64,000 nt of DNA from Leadbetterella byssophila DSM 17132 (GTDB lineage Bacteria; Bacteroidota; Bacteroidia; Cytophagales; Spirosomataceae): NCBI RefSeq assembly GCF_000166395.1, contig NC_014655.1, positions 2,480,001-2,544,000 of the forward strand, written 5' to 3'. The notes beneath the pieces are model-generated. The model was not told the origin of the DNA. It searched no databases and was given only the letters and a program-made list of their open reading frames with translations. Both the position numbers and the translations under genes were made by a program. This document shows positions 46,035-56,029 of this stretch, piece after piece; position 1 is the stretch's first letter; each line of letters opens with the position of its first letter.

Positions 46035-49009
46035 TAAAAGTCAAAGTTTATACCAAAGCTATAGGTTCTAGGACGAGGATAAATGGTGTTATCCACTCCG
46101 GTAGAAGAGGAATTCTCCGGATCTAAGCCACTGTATTTGGTGATCACAAAGACATTGTTTACTCCTGCATTCAAACTCAGTGAAGCATTTCCAAATACTT
46201 TGCCTACATAGTATCCCAAATGAATCTGATCCAAGCGGAAGAAAGAGGCATTCTCTATGTATAAATCAGACAAGTATTGATTGTTTTGGAAGCCTTGTTC
46301 CAGGAACAAAGAAGTAGCATTGTTGATGGCCAATACCGGATTAGTCAAGTTACGCATTACAGACCTCTCTGCTTGGAAGTTGTTATACAGATAATTCCCT
46401 GCCATTCCATGTCCGGAAGCACTCAAGCTCCATTTCTTGTACTGGAAGGAAGTATTCACACCAAATAAGAAATCCGGAGCCGGCTTTTGGAACAAATACT
46501 TATCAGCGTCAGTAATCTGACCATCCTGATTTCTATCCACATATACCCCCTCTAATGGCTTCCCATTGGCGTCATAAACTTGTTGGTACACATGATAAGC
46601 ATAAGGCCACTGCCCTACTGCATGCATACCTATGGTATTACCTGTCCCCCCTTGGATACCGCTCACAGGAATTCCGGTGAAGTTAGGATCCTCTTGCTTA
46701 CGTAGAGAAGTGATCTCTGTTTTGGTTTTGGTTACATTGAAACCTATATCCCATCTAAAATCCTCTTTACGGATAGGATTAGTATTGATCACTACTTCAA
46801 AACCTTGGTTCACCAGATTTCCTACGTTCGTAAATAGGTTAATATCAAAGGTTGAACCATAAGCTACAGGAACGGTGGCAAGAAGATCTTTGGTATCCTT
46901 ACGGAACCATTCTACTGTACCACTGATCCGATTATCAACGAAACCAAAATCCAATCCTATGTTTTTAGTGGTGGTAGTTTCCCATTTGATGTTAGCATCA
47001 AATGCGGCCGGTCTAGAGAAGCTGTAATATTGATCACCAAACTGGTATTGAGCGGTATTCGAGCCTATACTATATCTGGCCATATAAGGATAATACTGAC
47101 CAAAATCCTGTTGGCCCGTAACACCCCAGCCCAATCTTAACTTCAAATCCGTAACATTAGAATTAGTAGCAAACAACTCCTCTTTAAGTTTCCATGCAGC
47201 CGCCAAGGCAGGGAAATAACCTACTCTGGTAGCAGGTGAAAACTTGGAACTTGCATCTCTACGCAAGGAAGCCGTTAATAAATACTTATCCATTAAAGTA
47301 TAGTTAACTCTTCCTAAATAGGAATCCAGTCTATATTGAGGTCTGTCAGTAGCAAATACAGGCATAGAACCCGGAATCATAGTAGATTTATCTGCACTGT
47401 ATGCAGGATTCATGTACACTTTGGTTAGGAAATCCTGGTAAGAATGAAGCAATAACACATCAAACTTGCTTCTGATATCTTTCAGATCCTTTTCATAGAA
47501 AAGGGATACATCCCAAAGTTTATTGACCTTACCTTCGTCCTCGTCTCTGAAGTATCCTCCGGTCAGGAAGTTGGAAGCAGACTGTGCTGAGATCAGTTCC
47601 GTTCTGTTCCCATTCGTCTGGTCTAAAGCCAGGTTTGTCCTTAGACTTAAACCATCTACAAATGGGAGCTTATAATCTAATTCAACGTTTCCTAAGAAAC
47701 GACTCGCGCTTCTTTTATCATTACGTAGCTCCAACATGGCTAGAGGGTTTCTTCCTGCCAAGGATTTAAAATTACCTTCAGCATCTGTCCACTCCCAGTA
47801 GCCCCCAAATTTATTTTCAGCATACACCGGTTTAGTAGGGTCCATCATCAATGCCGCACCTACAGCACCCCCATCAGCTGCTCTGTTTTGAGTATTAGCA
47901 TACCTCACATTTACTTGTACGCTTAAAGCATTTTCGAAGAACTTTGGATTTAAACTTAAAGCACCTGAGGTCCTCTGGAAGTTATCTGTCTTAAGTATTC
48001 CGTTCTGATTGGAATAACCTACAGAAGCACGAAAAGGTATTCCAGCTAAAGCGCCCGTAGCACTTAAGTTATTATCTGTGCCACTAGCATTTCTGAAGAT
48101 CTGATCCTGCCAATCCGTATTTTCAGATCCTAACATTTCCTTATACGTAGTGTTTCCAGTGGCTGCCGCATGTGCATTAATGATATCACGCACCTGATCT
48201 CCGTTCAGCATTTCTACCTTTTTGGCTATCACACCTGTAGAGAATTGGGAATTGAAGTTAAAGCGAGGTACTCCACTAGCACCCTTTTTGGTGGTTATGA
48301 TAATCACCCCATTTGAAGCACGAGATCCATATAAGGCAGCTGCGGAAGCGTCCTTTAACACAGACATACTTTCTATATCATTTGGATTGATAGAGTTTAA
48401 TAAGTTATCAGAACCTTTGATCCCGTTTCCTTCCACCGGAATACCGTCAATCACAATCAAAGGATCATTTGATGCATTTAATGAAGCTGCACCCCTGATT
48501 CTAAGGGTACTTCCTCCACCTGCAGAACCGCCTCCACTCGTGATCTGAAGGCCCGCCACTTTACCTTGTAATAATTGTTCTGACGACTGGATATTGCCCT
48601 TTTGAAAATCTTTGGCATTAATGGCAACAACGGATCCGGTAAGATCAGCTCTTTTGCGAGTTCCATATGCCACCACCACCACTTCTTCCAGTGACCAGTT
48701 AGCATCTTCTAAACTCACATCAATAGTACTCCTATTTCCTACTGCTACCTCTTGACTAATTTTTCCAACATAAGAAAATACTAAGGTAGCACCATCAGGC
48801 ACACCAGCTAGAACATATTTTCCTTCATGATCAGTTAATGAGGCCAGGGTACTTCCCTTAACTGCTACCGTAGCTCCTATTACCCCGGAACCATCCGCAG
48901 CATGTGTCACCTTTCCACTCACACTCCGCTGAGCCCAAGCCGTGGAAAGTGCGAAGAGGAAAAGAAGTGCAGCGCCTATAGCACCGCGAAATCGTACGTG
49001 TCTTTGCAT
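46034..49009 (-). CDS. susC: SusC/RagA-family TonB-linked outer-membrane transporter (starch locus)
   Basis: 991 residues: signal peptide ending AWAQ, a carboxypeptidase-regulatory-like domain (about 27-105), the plug domain after LEEVVVVAYGTRKRADLTGSV with VLKDASAAALYGSRASNGVI, then the barrel ending YSFGINFDF. This is the TonB-dependent channel for the oligosaccharides captured by SusD. It is the first gene of the susC-susD-susE/F-amylase-GH13-esterase operon. A -7 element lies about 65 nt upstream. Confidence 0.95.
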   Translation of the reverse strand: MQRHVRFRGAIGAALLFLFALSTAWAQRSVSGKVTHAADGSGVIGATVAVKGSTLASLTDHEGKYVLAGVPDGATLVFSYVGKISQEVAVGNRSTIDVSLEDANWSLEEVVVVAYGTRKRADLTGSVVAINAKDFQKGNIQSSEQLLQGKVAGLQITSGGGSAGGGSTLRIRGAASLNASNDPLIVIDGIPVEGNGIKGSDNLLNSINPNDIESMSVLKDASAAALYGSRASNGVIIITTKKGASGVPRFNFNSQFSTGVIAKKVEMLNGDQVRDIINAHAAATGNTTYKEMLGSENTDWQDQIFRNASGTDNNLSATGALAGIPFRASVGYSNQNGILKTDNFQRTSGALSLNPKFFENALSVQVNVRYANTQNRAADGGAVGAALMMDPTKPVYAENKFGGYWEWTDAEGNFKSLAGRNPLAMLELRNDKRSASRFLGNVELDYKLPFVDGLSLRTNLALDQTNGNRTELISAQSASNFLTGGYFRDEDEGKVNKLWDVSLFYEKDLKDIRSKFDVLLLHSYQDFLTKVYMNPAYSADKSTMIPGSMPVFATDRPQYRLDSYLGRVNYTLMDKYLLTASLRRDASSKFSPATRVGYFPALAAAWKLKEELFATNSNVTDLKLRLGWGVTGQQDFGQYYPYMARYSIGSNTAQYQFGDQYYSFSRPAAFDANIKWETTTTKNIGLDFGFVDNRISGTVEWFRKDTKDLLATVPVAYGSTFDINLFTNVGNLVNQGFEVVINTNPIRKEDFRWDIGFNVTKTKTEITSLRKQEDPNFTGIPVSGIQGGTGNTIGMHAVGQWPYAYHVYQQVYDANGKPLEGVYVDRNQDGQITDADKYLFQKPAPDFLFGVNTSFQYKKWSLSASGHGMAGNYLYNNFQAERSVMRNLTNPVLAINNATSLFLEQGFQNNQYLSDLYIENASFFRLDQIHLGYYVGKVFGNASLSLNAGVNNVFVITKYSGLDPENSSSTGVDNTIYPRPRTYSFGINFDF

Positions 49010-49074
49010 ATCCGTTTAGTTAATTGTTAGACCTATATAGAAGTTTCCCATCATAAAATAGGAAATTTCTCAGG

Positions 49075-49082
49075 CAAAGTTA
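49075..49082 (-). promoter_or_regulatory. -7 element of the starch-utilisation operon
   Basis: Minus strand TAACTTTG, exact TAnnTTTG, about 65 nt before the susC ATG, leaving a 5' leader of about 60 nt. No TTTG at -33, which would fit dependence on an activator. I saw no SusR-like gene nearby. Confidence 0.5.
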
Positions 49083-49170
49083 CGAAGTACTCCTCCCATG
49101 GTTCGCCCCGCCTTGTACAATTTGTATAAAAAATTGCACACAAATAACTAACTCATTTTCAATGTCTTAT

Positions 49171-49204
49171 AAAAAAGAAGAGTACCGCTTTTATAAACGG
49201 TACC
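49171..49204 (-). terminator. Terminator after the second susD
   Basis: On the minus strand GGTACCG... wait-free reading: stem GTACCG / CGGTAC (49182-49187 with 49198-49203) around a TTTATAAAAG loop, followed by a T-rich stretch TCTTCTTTTTTAT. It lies 56 nt past the susD stop at 49260 and separates the second SusC/D pair from the starch operon promoter. Confidence 0.78.
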
Positions 49205-49259
49205 CTTACACTCACTCACTTATGCACCCCACTATCCTTTTTTAAGGATATGGGAGGTG

Positions 49260-50735
49260 TTAATTATAACCAGGATTTTGCTTCAAATTTGGATTTAGCT
49301 TTAGTTGGTCATTCGGTATAGGGAATAACTTAGTATGTGCCGGAGAAGCAGGTTTAAATCTCCACGGATCATTAAACTTCCCAAACCGGATCAAGTCTTG
49401 GCGCTTATGTAGTTCCCAAGCCATTTCCCGGCCTCTCTCAGCTAACAGTTCGTTAAGGGTTAATTGGGCTGCTGTATACGGAGCCACTCCCGCTCTTTCC
49501 CTGATCACATTCACGTCAGTCAATGCCGCAGCGGTATTTCCTAGTCTTAAATTAGCTTCTGCACGCATCAAAATGGCATCCCCAAGTCTGTATACCACAA
49601 AGTCATTATCCTGACTGCTCAAAGGGTTATTCTTTTGGATCTCATATTTTGCACATCTGGCACCTCTCACACGAGTATCCGCACCTCCCGGCATCACAAG
49701 TGCAGGTACTTCAGGATTCAAGATCAAAGGGATATCATCATCATACAAAGGCGTTCCATCAGCTGCGTAACGCTGTCCTACCATCCACATGTTCTTCCTA
49801 ATATCATCATCAGAGAAAGAGTAATAGAACTCCGGCACCGCACATGGACCGTTCCATGGACTGTTTCCTATGTTAAATTCCAACTGCTGCCTATAATGAA
49901 GTACCGGCATTTGGATATTAAATCCGGTACGCTTCGTCTTATCAAAAGCAGTAGCCAGGATGATTTCCGGAGAATCCTGATTGTTCACAGAGAAAGTACT
50001 GAAGAAATCAGAAGGGAGAGAGAACTTACCTGAACCAATAATCCTGGTAGTGTAATCTACTACTTTTGCCCATTGAGGAGTACCGGTATAGGTCTCAGCA
50101 TTTAGGTATAGTTTTGCTAAAAGCATATCTACCACAAACTTGTTAAAGCGGGTATAATACGCTCCCCCTACGGTTTCACTAAGATTTGGATAAATCTCTA
50201 ATAATTCTTTCTCAATGAAATCATACACCTGCTTGCTGGTACTCTGTGGTGGATTACCTGAAGAGACCCCATCAGCTATGATCACGTTTCCGAAGTGATC
50301 CAAAGCAATGTAATGGAAGAAAGCTCTCAAAGCTCTTAACTCCGCTACAGTACTAGGCTCATTTACAGAAGCTAATTGTAGATTAATGGCGGTAATGGCA
50401 TCGTAACACCAGGTCCAGATACCGTTAAATCTGCCATTATCTTGGATGGCATCCCAGGTATGCGTATACATTCTCACGTGCTGTCCACCGTCGCCCCAGT
50501 CGCCACCACGCGTAGGAATCATCATCTCATCTGTACTAGGATATACCCAGAATAAAGTAGGCCAGTAATTCCCCACACGGTTATACAGTGGCCCAATCAG
50601 GGCTGCCTGCTGGGCAGGTGTACTACCGAACTTTTCTGTTGGAATTACATCATAGGTATTTTCTGTCAAATCTGTACAGGAAGCCATTAGCACACCTATA
50701 CTCAATATTCTTATTATCTTTTTCATCGCATTCAA
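49260..50735 (-). CDS. SusD/RagB-family lipoprotein (second pair)
   Basis: 491 residues. Lipobox MASC (Cys at about residue 20), SusD helices and the C-terminal family signature LTLNELLAERGREMAWELHKRQDLIRFGKF, ending FPIPNDQLKLNPNLKQNPGYN. Starts 3 nt after the second susC stop. Substrate unknown: no glycoside hydrolase accompanies the pair in this window. Confidence 0.93.
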   Translation of the reverse strand: MNAMKKIIRILSIGVLMASCTDLTENTYDVIPTEKFGSTPAQQAALIGPLYNRVGNYWPTLFWVYPSTDEMMIPTRGGDWGDGGQHVRMYTHTWDAIQDNGRFNGIWTWCYDAITAINLQLASVNEPSTVAELRALRAFFHYIALDHFGNVIIADGVSSGNPPQSTSKQVYDFIEKELLEIYPNLSETVGGAYYTRFNKFVVDMLLAKLYLNAETYTGTPQWAKVVDYTTRIIGSGKFSLPSDFFSTFSVNNQDSPEIILATAFDKTKRTGFNIQMPVLHYRQQLEFNIGNSPWNGPCAVPEFYYSFSDDDIRKNMWMVGQRYAADGTPLYDDDIPLILNPEVPALVMPGGADTRVRGARCAKYEIQKNNPLSSQDNDFVVYRLGDAILMRAEANLRLGNTAAALTDVNVIRERAGVAPYTAAQLTLNELLAERGREMAWELHKRQDLIRFGKFNDPWRFKPASPAHTKLFPIPNDQLKLNPNLKQNPGYN

Positions 50736-50738
50736 GAA

Positions 50739-53700
50739 TTAAAAGGTCAGATTCACGCCTAATTGGAAAGATCTCGTTTTCGGATACACAGTAGAATAAT
50801 CTAAACCCAAAGCATTTGGTCTTTGAGAAGAATTAGATTCCAAATCCCCCTTCGTTTGAAGCTCAGGATCTATACCCTTATACTTAGTGAAAAGAAGTAG
50901 GTTATTTCCTCCTAAGTAAATTCTGGCACGGCTCAAATTCTTACTTTTCACCGGTACATTATAACCTATTTGCCAGTTGTCCAGACGAACAAAAGACCCG
51001 TTTTCAATCCACATGGTAGTCAATCGGTTAGTATTATAATTATCCGGAAGATCATTCATGTCTTCTAGCATGTTCGTCTCCAAGATAGAACCCGGAATCA
51101 TCAGGTTATTCCTGATATTGTTCAATATGCTATTACCAAAGGTCCCTCTCAACTGGAAGTTCAAATCAAAATTCCCGAAGGTGAAATTATTGCTCAATGC
51201 CCCCGTCAGGAATGGCTGAGGATTTCCTTGGCCTATCGGATTGCCCGCCTCTACGGCTACATACGCATCCGACTTAGAAACGTCAGTAGTACCTTGTCCG
51301 TCTCCACCTTTCATCACCACTTCACCATTACTGTTGAACTCTAGGAAACTTGGCACATTATTAAACTCACCTAAAGGTCTTCCCGGAGTTAAATACGATG
51401 CAAATACATCACTCAAACCTCTACCACCGAACGGATTGAAACGAATTTGCCCGGTTTGGAACTGATCATTGGATAAGGAAACTACCTTGTTTTTATTGTA
51501 GGATACCACTAATTGTGGCGTCCAAGTAAACTTAGGCTTCTCCACCACAGCACCTCCAAATGAGAACTCTACTCCGGAGTTTTTCATACTTCCTACGTTT
51601 GCTAGGATAGAACCCGTGAAGTAATCCACCCCATTAGCAGGTACAGAGTAGTTATAAAGCATGTCTTTCGTTAACTTATTATACCATTCCACGGTACCTG
51701 AGAACCTTCCGGACATGATTTGGAAATCCAGACCTACGTTTGTAGTCTCCAAAACCTCCCATTTTAGGTTGGGATTAGCATTCTGGGTAATAGCATATCC
51801 CGGTAAAAAATCTCCCACACTACCATCATAGTAGGTACCACTTGGTCCGTAAAGCATAATAGAGTTATAGGGATTAATACCTTCCGAGTTACCGGTTTGA
51901 CCCCAACCAACTCTTAATTTTAGATAATTCAAACCAGTAGGCTCTCCAAAGAACTCTTCGTTAGAGATAATCCAGCCCGCACCAAATGAGGGGAATAAAC
52001 CCCATTTATTGTTCTTACCAAATTTAGAACTACCGTCTTGACGGATGGTGGCTGTCAAGTTATACCTATCATTCAAGTTCAAAGTACCTCTACCGAAGAA
52101 AGAGATTAATTTCGCTTGATTTCTATAAGAAGTAGCATAGTTATTACTTGGATTGATCAGCGTTCCTGATCCCAAACCAAGGTTATCAATGGTAACAAAA
52201 TCTGTCACAAAGCCGGAGTTAGCCGCCTGGAAACCGCTATTGTCGTTCTGCTGATAAGAGTAACCGGCCAATATGGCAAAATTACTTTCTCCCGCCAGGT
52301 TCTTGTAATAGTTGGCCGTTACTTCCATTAGCTTGCTATGCCCTTCCCAGTAACTTTTGCTAGCTCTACCGTTATTACCTTGGAAGGCCTTGATATTAGG
52401 GTTTGTCCAGAATTCACTTACCCCACTTTCTCTTTGCAACTGCCCATTCACTCCCAGAGTCAAGCCATCTAAGATCTCATATCTTAAGTTTAGACCGCCT
52501 TGTGTCAACTTCTTGTTCTGCTGGTTCGTATAATTCTCTATCATAGCTACCGGATTGAACAAGGAGAAGTTACCTAATACCTCATAGTACGAACCATCCT
52601 GATTTCGAATAGGTAAAGTTGGTAAAAATGTAGTAGCTCGTTCAATGGCTCCGATATCGTACTTGTTCTTCGTCTCTGTATATACCAAGTTGTACTGTAT
52701 GTTCAATCTGTTATCAAAAGCCTTTTGATCCAAGTTAATTCTGGCTGTAGCTCTATTTAGACCTGTATACTTCACCAGACCCTCCTGGTTGAGATAGTTG
52801 ACAGATCCTCGATAAGTTAAGCCTGTAGATCCCCCGGCTATACTTAGATCATGATTATGAACAAAAGCATTTTGAGTAATTTCCTTGATCCAGTCTGTAT
52901 TATAATAATTTCCACTAGCGTCTTTTGGGAAACGAAGACCATCACTTAAAGCGGATTCTCCTTTTATCCTTCTTACAGCATCTATATATCCCGGTCCATC
53001 AAATAGATTGTACCGGCGTGAGATGAGTGATGTACCTATATAATTGTCAAAGGAGATGGTAGGTGCACCTACTTTACCTCTTTTGGTTGTAATCAAGATC
53101 ACCCCGTTAGCCGCTCTCGATCCATAAATAGCCGCTGCTGAAGCATCCTTCAATACATCCATAGTCTCTATATCATTAGGAGATACGGAAGAAATAGGGA
53201 CCCCAATCATTCCGTCCACCACATAGAGAGGATCACTACCCCCCGCTAAGGAAGTATACCCTCTTAAACGTACAGTAGGATTTTGGTTCGGGTCTCCTGA
53301 AGGCTGAGTAATCACTAAGCCGGCCACTTTTCCCTGAATGGCTTGCAGAGGGTTAGGGTTGATACCCGGATTCAGGTCCTTAGAAGCTATGGAGGCTACT
53401 GAACCTGTTAAGTCCTTTCTTTTGGCAGTACCATAACCTACTACCACAATCTCTGAAAGGGAGGTGGTCTCATCTTCTAGATTTACATTGATGACGGTTT
53501 GGTCTGCCACTATTACTTCTTTACTTATTTTGCCAATGAAGCTAAAAACCAAGATGGTTTCTTTAGCAGGAACAGTAATGCTATACTTCCCGTCGACATC
53601 GGTCATAACGGCTTGTGTAGAACCTTTGATGGCCACGTTTGCTCCAGGTAAAGGACTGCCGTCTGTACCATCAGTGATTGTACCCGTGACTGCAATTTGT

Positions 53701-53786
53701 GCAAAAACCAAAGGACCTGCAAGAAGCAAAAACGAGGAGAGGATCCAACGCCGAGTACGGCTACGGATAGGTAGATTTGCTTTCAT
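50739..53786 (-). CDS. SusC/RagA-family TonB-linked outer-membrane transporter (second pair)
   Basis: 1015 residues: signal peptide ending VFAQ, carboxypeptidase-like domain (about 30-110), then SLSEIVVVGYGTAKRKDLTGSV and VLKDASAAAIYGSRAANGVILITT in the plug, and a barrel ending RSFQLGVNLTF. Forms the importer with the following susD. Clearly different in sequence from the other two SusC proteins outside conserved motifs. The AraC-type gene just upstream on the same strand is the likely regulator. Confidence 0.95.
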   Translation of the reverse strand: MKANLPIRSRTRRWILSSFLLLAGPLVFAQIAVTGTITDGTDGSPLPGANVAIKGSTQAVMTDVDGKYSITVPAKETILVFSFIGKISKEVIVADQTVINVNLEDETTSLSEIVVVGYGTAKRKDLTGSVASIASKDLNPGINPNPLQAIQGKVAGLVITQPSGDPNQNPTVRLRGYTSLAGGSDPLYVVDGMIGVPISSVSPNDIETMDVLKDASAAAIYGSRAANGVILITTKRGKVGAPTISFDNYIGTSLISRRYNLFDGPGYIDAVRRIKGESALSDGLRFPKDASGNYYNTDWIKEITQNAFVHNHDLSIAGGSTGLTYRGSVNYLNQEGLVKYTGLNRATARINLDQKAFDNRLNIQYNLVYTETKNKYDIGAIERATTFLPTLPIRNQDGSYYEVLGNFSLFNPVAMIENYTNQQNKKLTQGGLNLRYEILDGLTLGVNGQLQRESGVSEFWTNPNIKAFQGNNGRASKSYWEGHSKLMEVTANYYKNLAGESNFAILAGYSYQQNDNSGFQAANSGFVTDFVTIDNLGLGSGTLINPSNNYATSYRNQAKLISFFGRGTLNLNDRYNLTATIRQDGSSKFGKNNKWGLFPSFGAGWIISNEEFFGEPTGLNYLKLRVGWGQTGNSEGINPYNSIMLYGPSGTYYDGSVGDFLPGYAITQNANPNLKWEVLETTNVGLDFQIMSGRFSGTVEWYNKLTKDMLYNYSVPANGVDYFTGSILANVGSMKNSGVEFSFGGAVVEKPKFTWTPQLVVSYNKNKVVSLSNDQFQTGQIRFNPFGGRGLSDVFASYLTPGRPLGEFNNVPSFLEFNSNGEVVMKGGDGQGTTDVSKSDAYVAVEAGNPIGQGNPQPFLTGALSNNFTFGNFDLNFQLRGTFGNSILNNIRNNLMIPGSILETNMLEDMNDLPDNYNTNRLTTMWIENGSFVRLDNWQIGYNVPVKSKNLSRARIYLGGNNLLLFTKYKGIDPELQTKGDLESNSSQRPNALGLDYSTVYPKTRSFQLGVNLTF

Positions 53787-53928
53787 TCTGAGTAATTTAA
53801 GGTTAAATTTTCTAATTCCGACGAAGAATAACCTGACCGTATCTTCGTCCTATTCACGTCAAAACAAAATTCCGTGGTTTTTAATAGAAAGATTATATCT
53901 CTATTAATCGCTTTTTGTTCTGTATTAA

Positions 53929-54795
53929 TCAGAAGGAACGATTGATCATTTCGTTCCTGAACTGCATAGGACTTCTTCCCTTGACTTTTCTAAAAACCTT
54001 GCTGAAATACGACTGGGATGAAAATCCACACTCAAAACCTATATCAAGCATACTCTTATCGCTTAATAGCATTTGGCAGGCTTTGTGAATTCTGTATTCG
54101 TTCACAAAATCCGTGTACCGCATGCCCACCATTTTCTTGAAATGATTACAAAAGGCAGGTACCGATAAATTCACCAAAGAAGCCACTTCCTCTATATGTA
54201 TAGGTAGGTGGAAGTTTTGTTCCAAATATTCTGAAAGCTTCTTCAGCCTACTATGATCCTTAATGGAAAGATGATATGTATTCTCCTGTGGATTTAATAA
54301 GATGTATTCTTTTGATTGTGCCAACATATGGAATATCTCCATCATGTACAGGAAGCGCTCAAATGTCCCTAATTTAGGAAGGCGCTTCATCTTTGCACCT
54401 ACCTCTTCTTTGGTCTTTCCATAAAAACAAATACCAAATCGGGCGTGCTCAAAAAGTGATTCTATGAATTGAATTTCCGGAATCCCCAGGAATGCTTTCT
54501 CTTTGAACTGAATGACGATTTCCTCATGTATGCCTTTAGAACCATACCCAAAGCCGGCATGAGGCAACTGAGACCCAATCAACACCAAATCCCCATCCTG
54601 ATAATAACTGAGGTGACTTCCTACATGACGTCTCCCCACTCCCCCTACCACATACACTAATTCTAACTCCGGATGACAATGATACTCCCAACGAAAATGC
54701 TCAGCCTCCACCCTATGATGCAGTAGTTTAAAAGAACTGCCTGCATCAGGTTGAATGATCTCCACGGGCATTGCTCTGACGGGTAAAGAAGTCAT
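53929..54795 (-). CDS. AraC-family regulator with cupin sensor domain
   Basis: 288 residues. N-terminal cupin (about 20-110; HCHPELELVYVVGGVGRRHVG and DLVLIGSQLPHAGF), the kind that binds small sugars or metabolites, and a C-terminal AraC double helix-turn-helix (about 185-285; LDIGFECGFSSQSYFSKVFRKVKGRSPMQFR). Located 143 nt upstream of the second SusC gene on the same strand and divergent from an MFS transporter, it probably controls both. Being intact with all AraC signatures, it is likely functional. Confidence 0.93.
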   Translation of the reverse strand: MTSLPVRAMPVEIIQPDAGSSFKLLHHRVEAEHFRWEYHCHPELELVYVVGGVGRRHVGSHLSYYQDGDLVLIGSQLPHAGFGYGSKGIHEEIVIQFKEKAFLGIPEIQFIESLFEHARFGICFYGKTKEEVGAKMKRLPKLGTFERFLYMMEIFHMLAQSKEYILLNPQENTYHLSIKDHSRLKKLSEYLEQNFHLPIHIEEVASLVNLSVPAFCNHFKKMVGMRYTDFVNEYRIHKACQMLLSDKSMLDIGFECGFSSQSYFSKVFRKVKGRSPMQFRNEMINRSF

Positions 54796-54834
54796 GCTGG
54801 GTCATTTAAGTAGTACAATATTATTAATATAATA

Positions 54835-54842
54835 CAAAAATA
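54835..54842 (-). promoter_or_regulatory. -7 element upstream of the AraC gene
   Basis: Minus strand TATTTTTG, exact TAnnTTTG, ending 39 nt before the ATG. It shares a 94-nt intergenic space with the divergent MFS gene, whose own near match (TATATTTC) abuts its start. Confidence 0.45.
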
Positions 54843-54889
54843 ACCACATCTAATCCTATAAATTTTCACCAAATCTCTATATTTCGAGC

Positions 54890-55999
54890 ATGAGCCGAAC
54901 CATGACACTCCTTTTTTACCTTCTCTATTTTGTTTTCGCCCTCCTACTTAATAGTGTAGGAATACTGATTTATAAGTCGTTAGAATTGTATAAAATCAGC
55001 GAATGGGAAGCTAGTAGTCTTGAGGCTTATAAAGACATACCCATAGCCATCGTTTCTTTTGGGGCTGGTATTTTTTTGTCTCGACTGGGATATAGACTCT
55101 CTCTCATCCTCTCGGTGACCTTGGTCAGCTTGGGATGTTTAGGAATGTACTTTTTCCCCAGTTTCCAAATGAGCAAATTTCTCTTTGCCACTGTGGGAAT
55201 CAGTTTTGCTGTAGTCAAGATCTGCATTTATGCCATTTTTGGCAAGAGTAAGAGGCATTTAAGTAGCATTGAATCCGTTTTCATGTTAGGAATTGCTGCC
55301 GCGTATATAGGCTTCCCGTTTTTTGAGAAGGCTTTAGATCCCTTCGCATGGACCAGAATCTACCTTATATTAGCAGTACTCTTATTCCTGATTTTAGTAG
55401 GAATAACGCAGATAGAATTAAAAAACTTAACTACCCCTACCACCAGTTTAAAGAAAGTGAAAATGGCCTTGAGCCAATCTTCCTTGTGGTTATTCGCAAT
55501 TTGCATCTTTCTTTATGTAATGATGGAACAAGGAATAATGACTTGGTTACCTACATATAATGAGAGAGTCCTTCATCTCAATTCCCACATGGCCATACAT
55601 CTGGCGCTTTTGCTTAGCTTAGCATTGGCTTTGGGAAGATATCTGGTAGCTTATCCTTTACAGAAAATTCCTAGCGTACTAATGCTATATCTATCTGTCA
55701 TTGGTTGTGCTGTCATGCTTTTCTTCAGTAAGCAAACTGCTTATGCCTTCCCATTAATTGGAATCTTCCTGGCTCCCATATACCCTCTCCTAAATAACGG
55801 TATATTAAAAAACACCTCTGAAAGCGACCAAGCCACCTTAGCCTCCCTACTGGTTTTCTTTTCTGCCTTAGGAGGAACAGGAGGGGCCAGATTAGTAGGA
55901 TATGCCTTCTCAGAAAAGCCAGGATTTGATATCATTCTTATTCCCTTAATTGCCTTCGCTATGGGAATCTTTCTTCTTCACCGTAAATGGAAAAAATAA
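54890..55999 (+). CDS. MFS transporter, possibly sugar importer
   Basis: 369 residues with about twelve hydrophobic segments and little else. It lacks the strong motif A of drug-efflux types but has SFGAGIFLSRLGYRLSLILSV at the helix 2-3 position, as in sugar-type MFS permeases such as the fucose/hexose group. Divergent from the AraC regulator of the second SusC/D locus, it may carry that locus's sugar across the inner membrane; this is inference from position only. Confidence 0.82.
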   Translation: MSRTMTLLFYLLYFVFALLLNSVGILIYKSLELYKISEWEASSLEAYKDIPIAIVSFGAGIFLSRLGYRLSLILSVTLVSLGCLGMYFFPSFQMSKFLFATVGISFAVVKICIYAIFGKSKRHLSSIESVFMLGIAAAYIGFPFFEKALDPFAWTRIYLILAVLLFLILVGITQIELKNLTTPTTSLKKVKMALSQSSLWLFAICIFLYVMMEQGIMTWLPTYNERVLHLNSHMAIHLALLLSLALALGRYLVAYPLQKIPSVLMLYLSVIGCAVMLFFSKQTAYAFPLIGIFLAPIYPLLNNGILKNTSESDQATLASLLVFFSALGGTGGARLVGYAFSEKPGFDIILIPLIAFAMGIFLLHRKWKK

Positions 56000-56001
56000 T
56001 C

Positions 56002-56009
56002 TATATTTG
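56002..56009 (+). promoter_or_regulatory. -7 element upstream of the DUF5362 cluster
   Basis: TATATTTG, exact TAnnTTTG, immediately after the MFS stop and ending 20 nt before the ATG at 56030. It gives the following four-gene cluster its own start of transcription. Confidence 0.55.
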
Positions 56010-56029
56010 AAACAACAATTCAACTCATT

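Noticed and set aside
46034-53786. Recent duplication of SusC/SusD pairs 1 and 2
   Set aside because: Shared stretches are limited to conserved plug motifs (for example VLKDASAA-YGSRA-NGVI); the rest differs too much for a recent copy.
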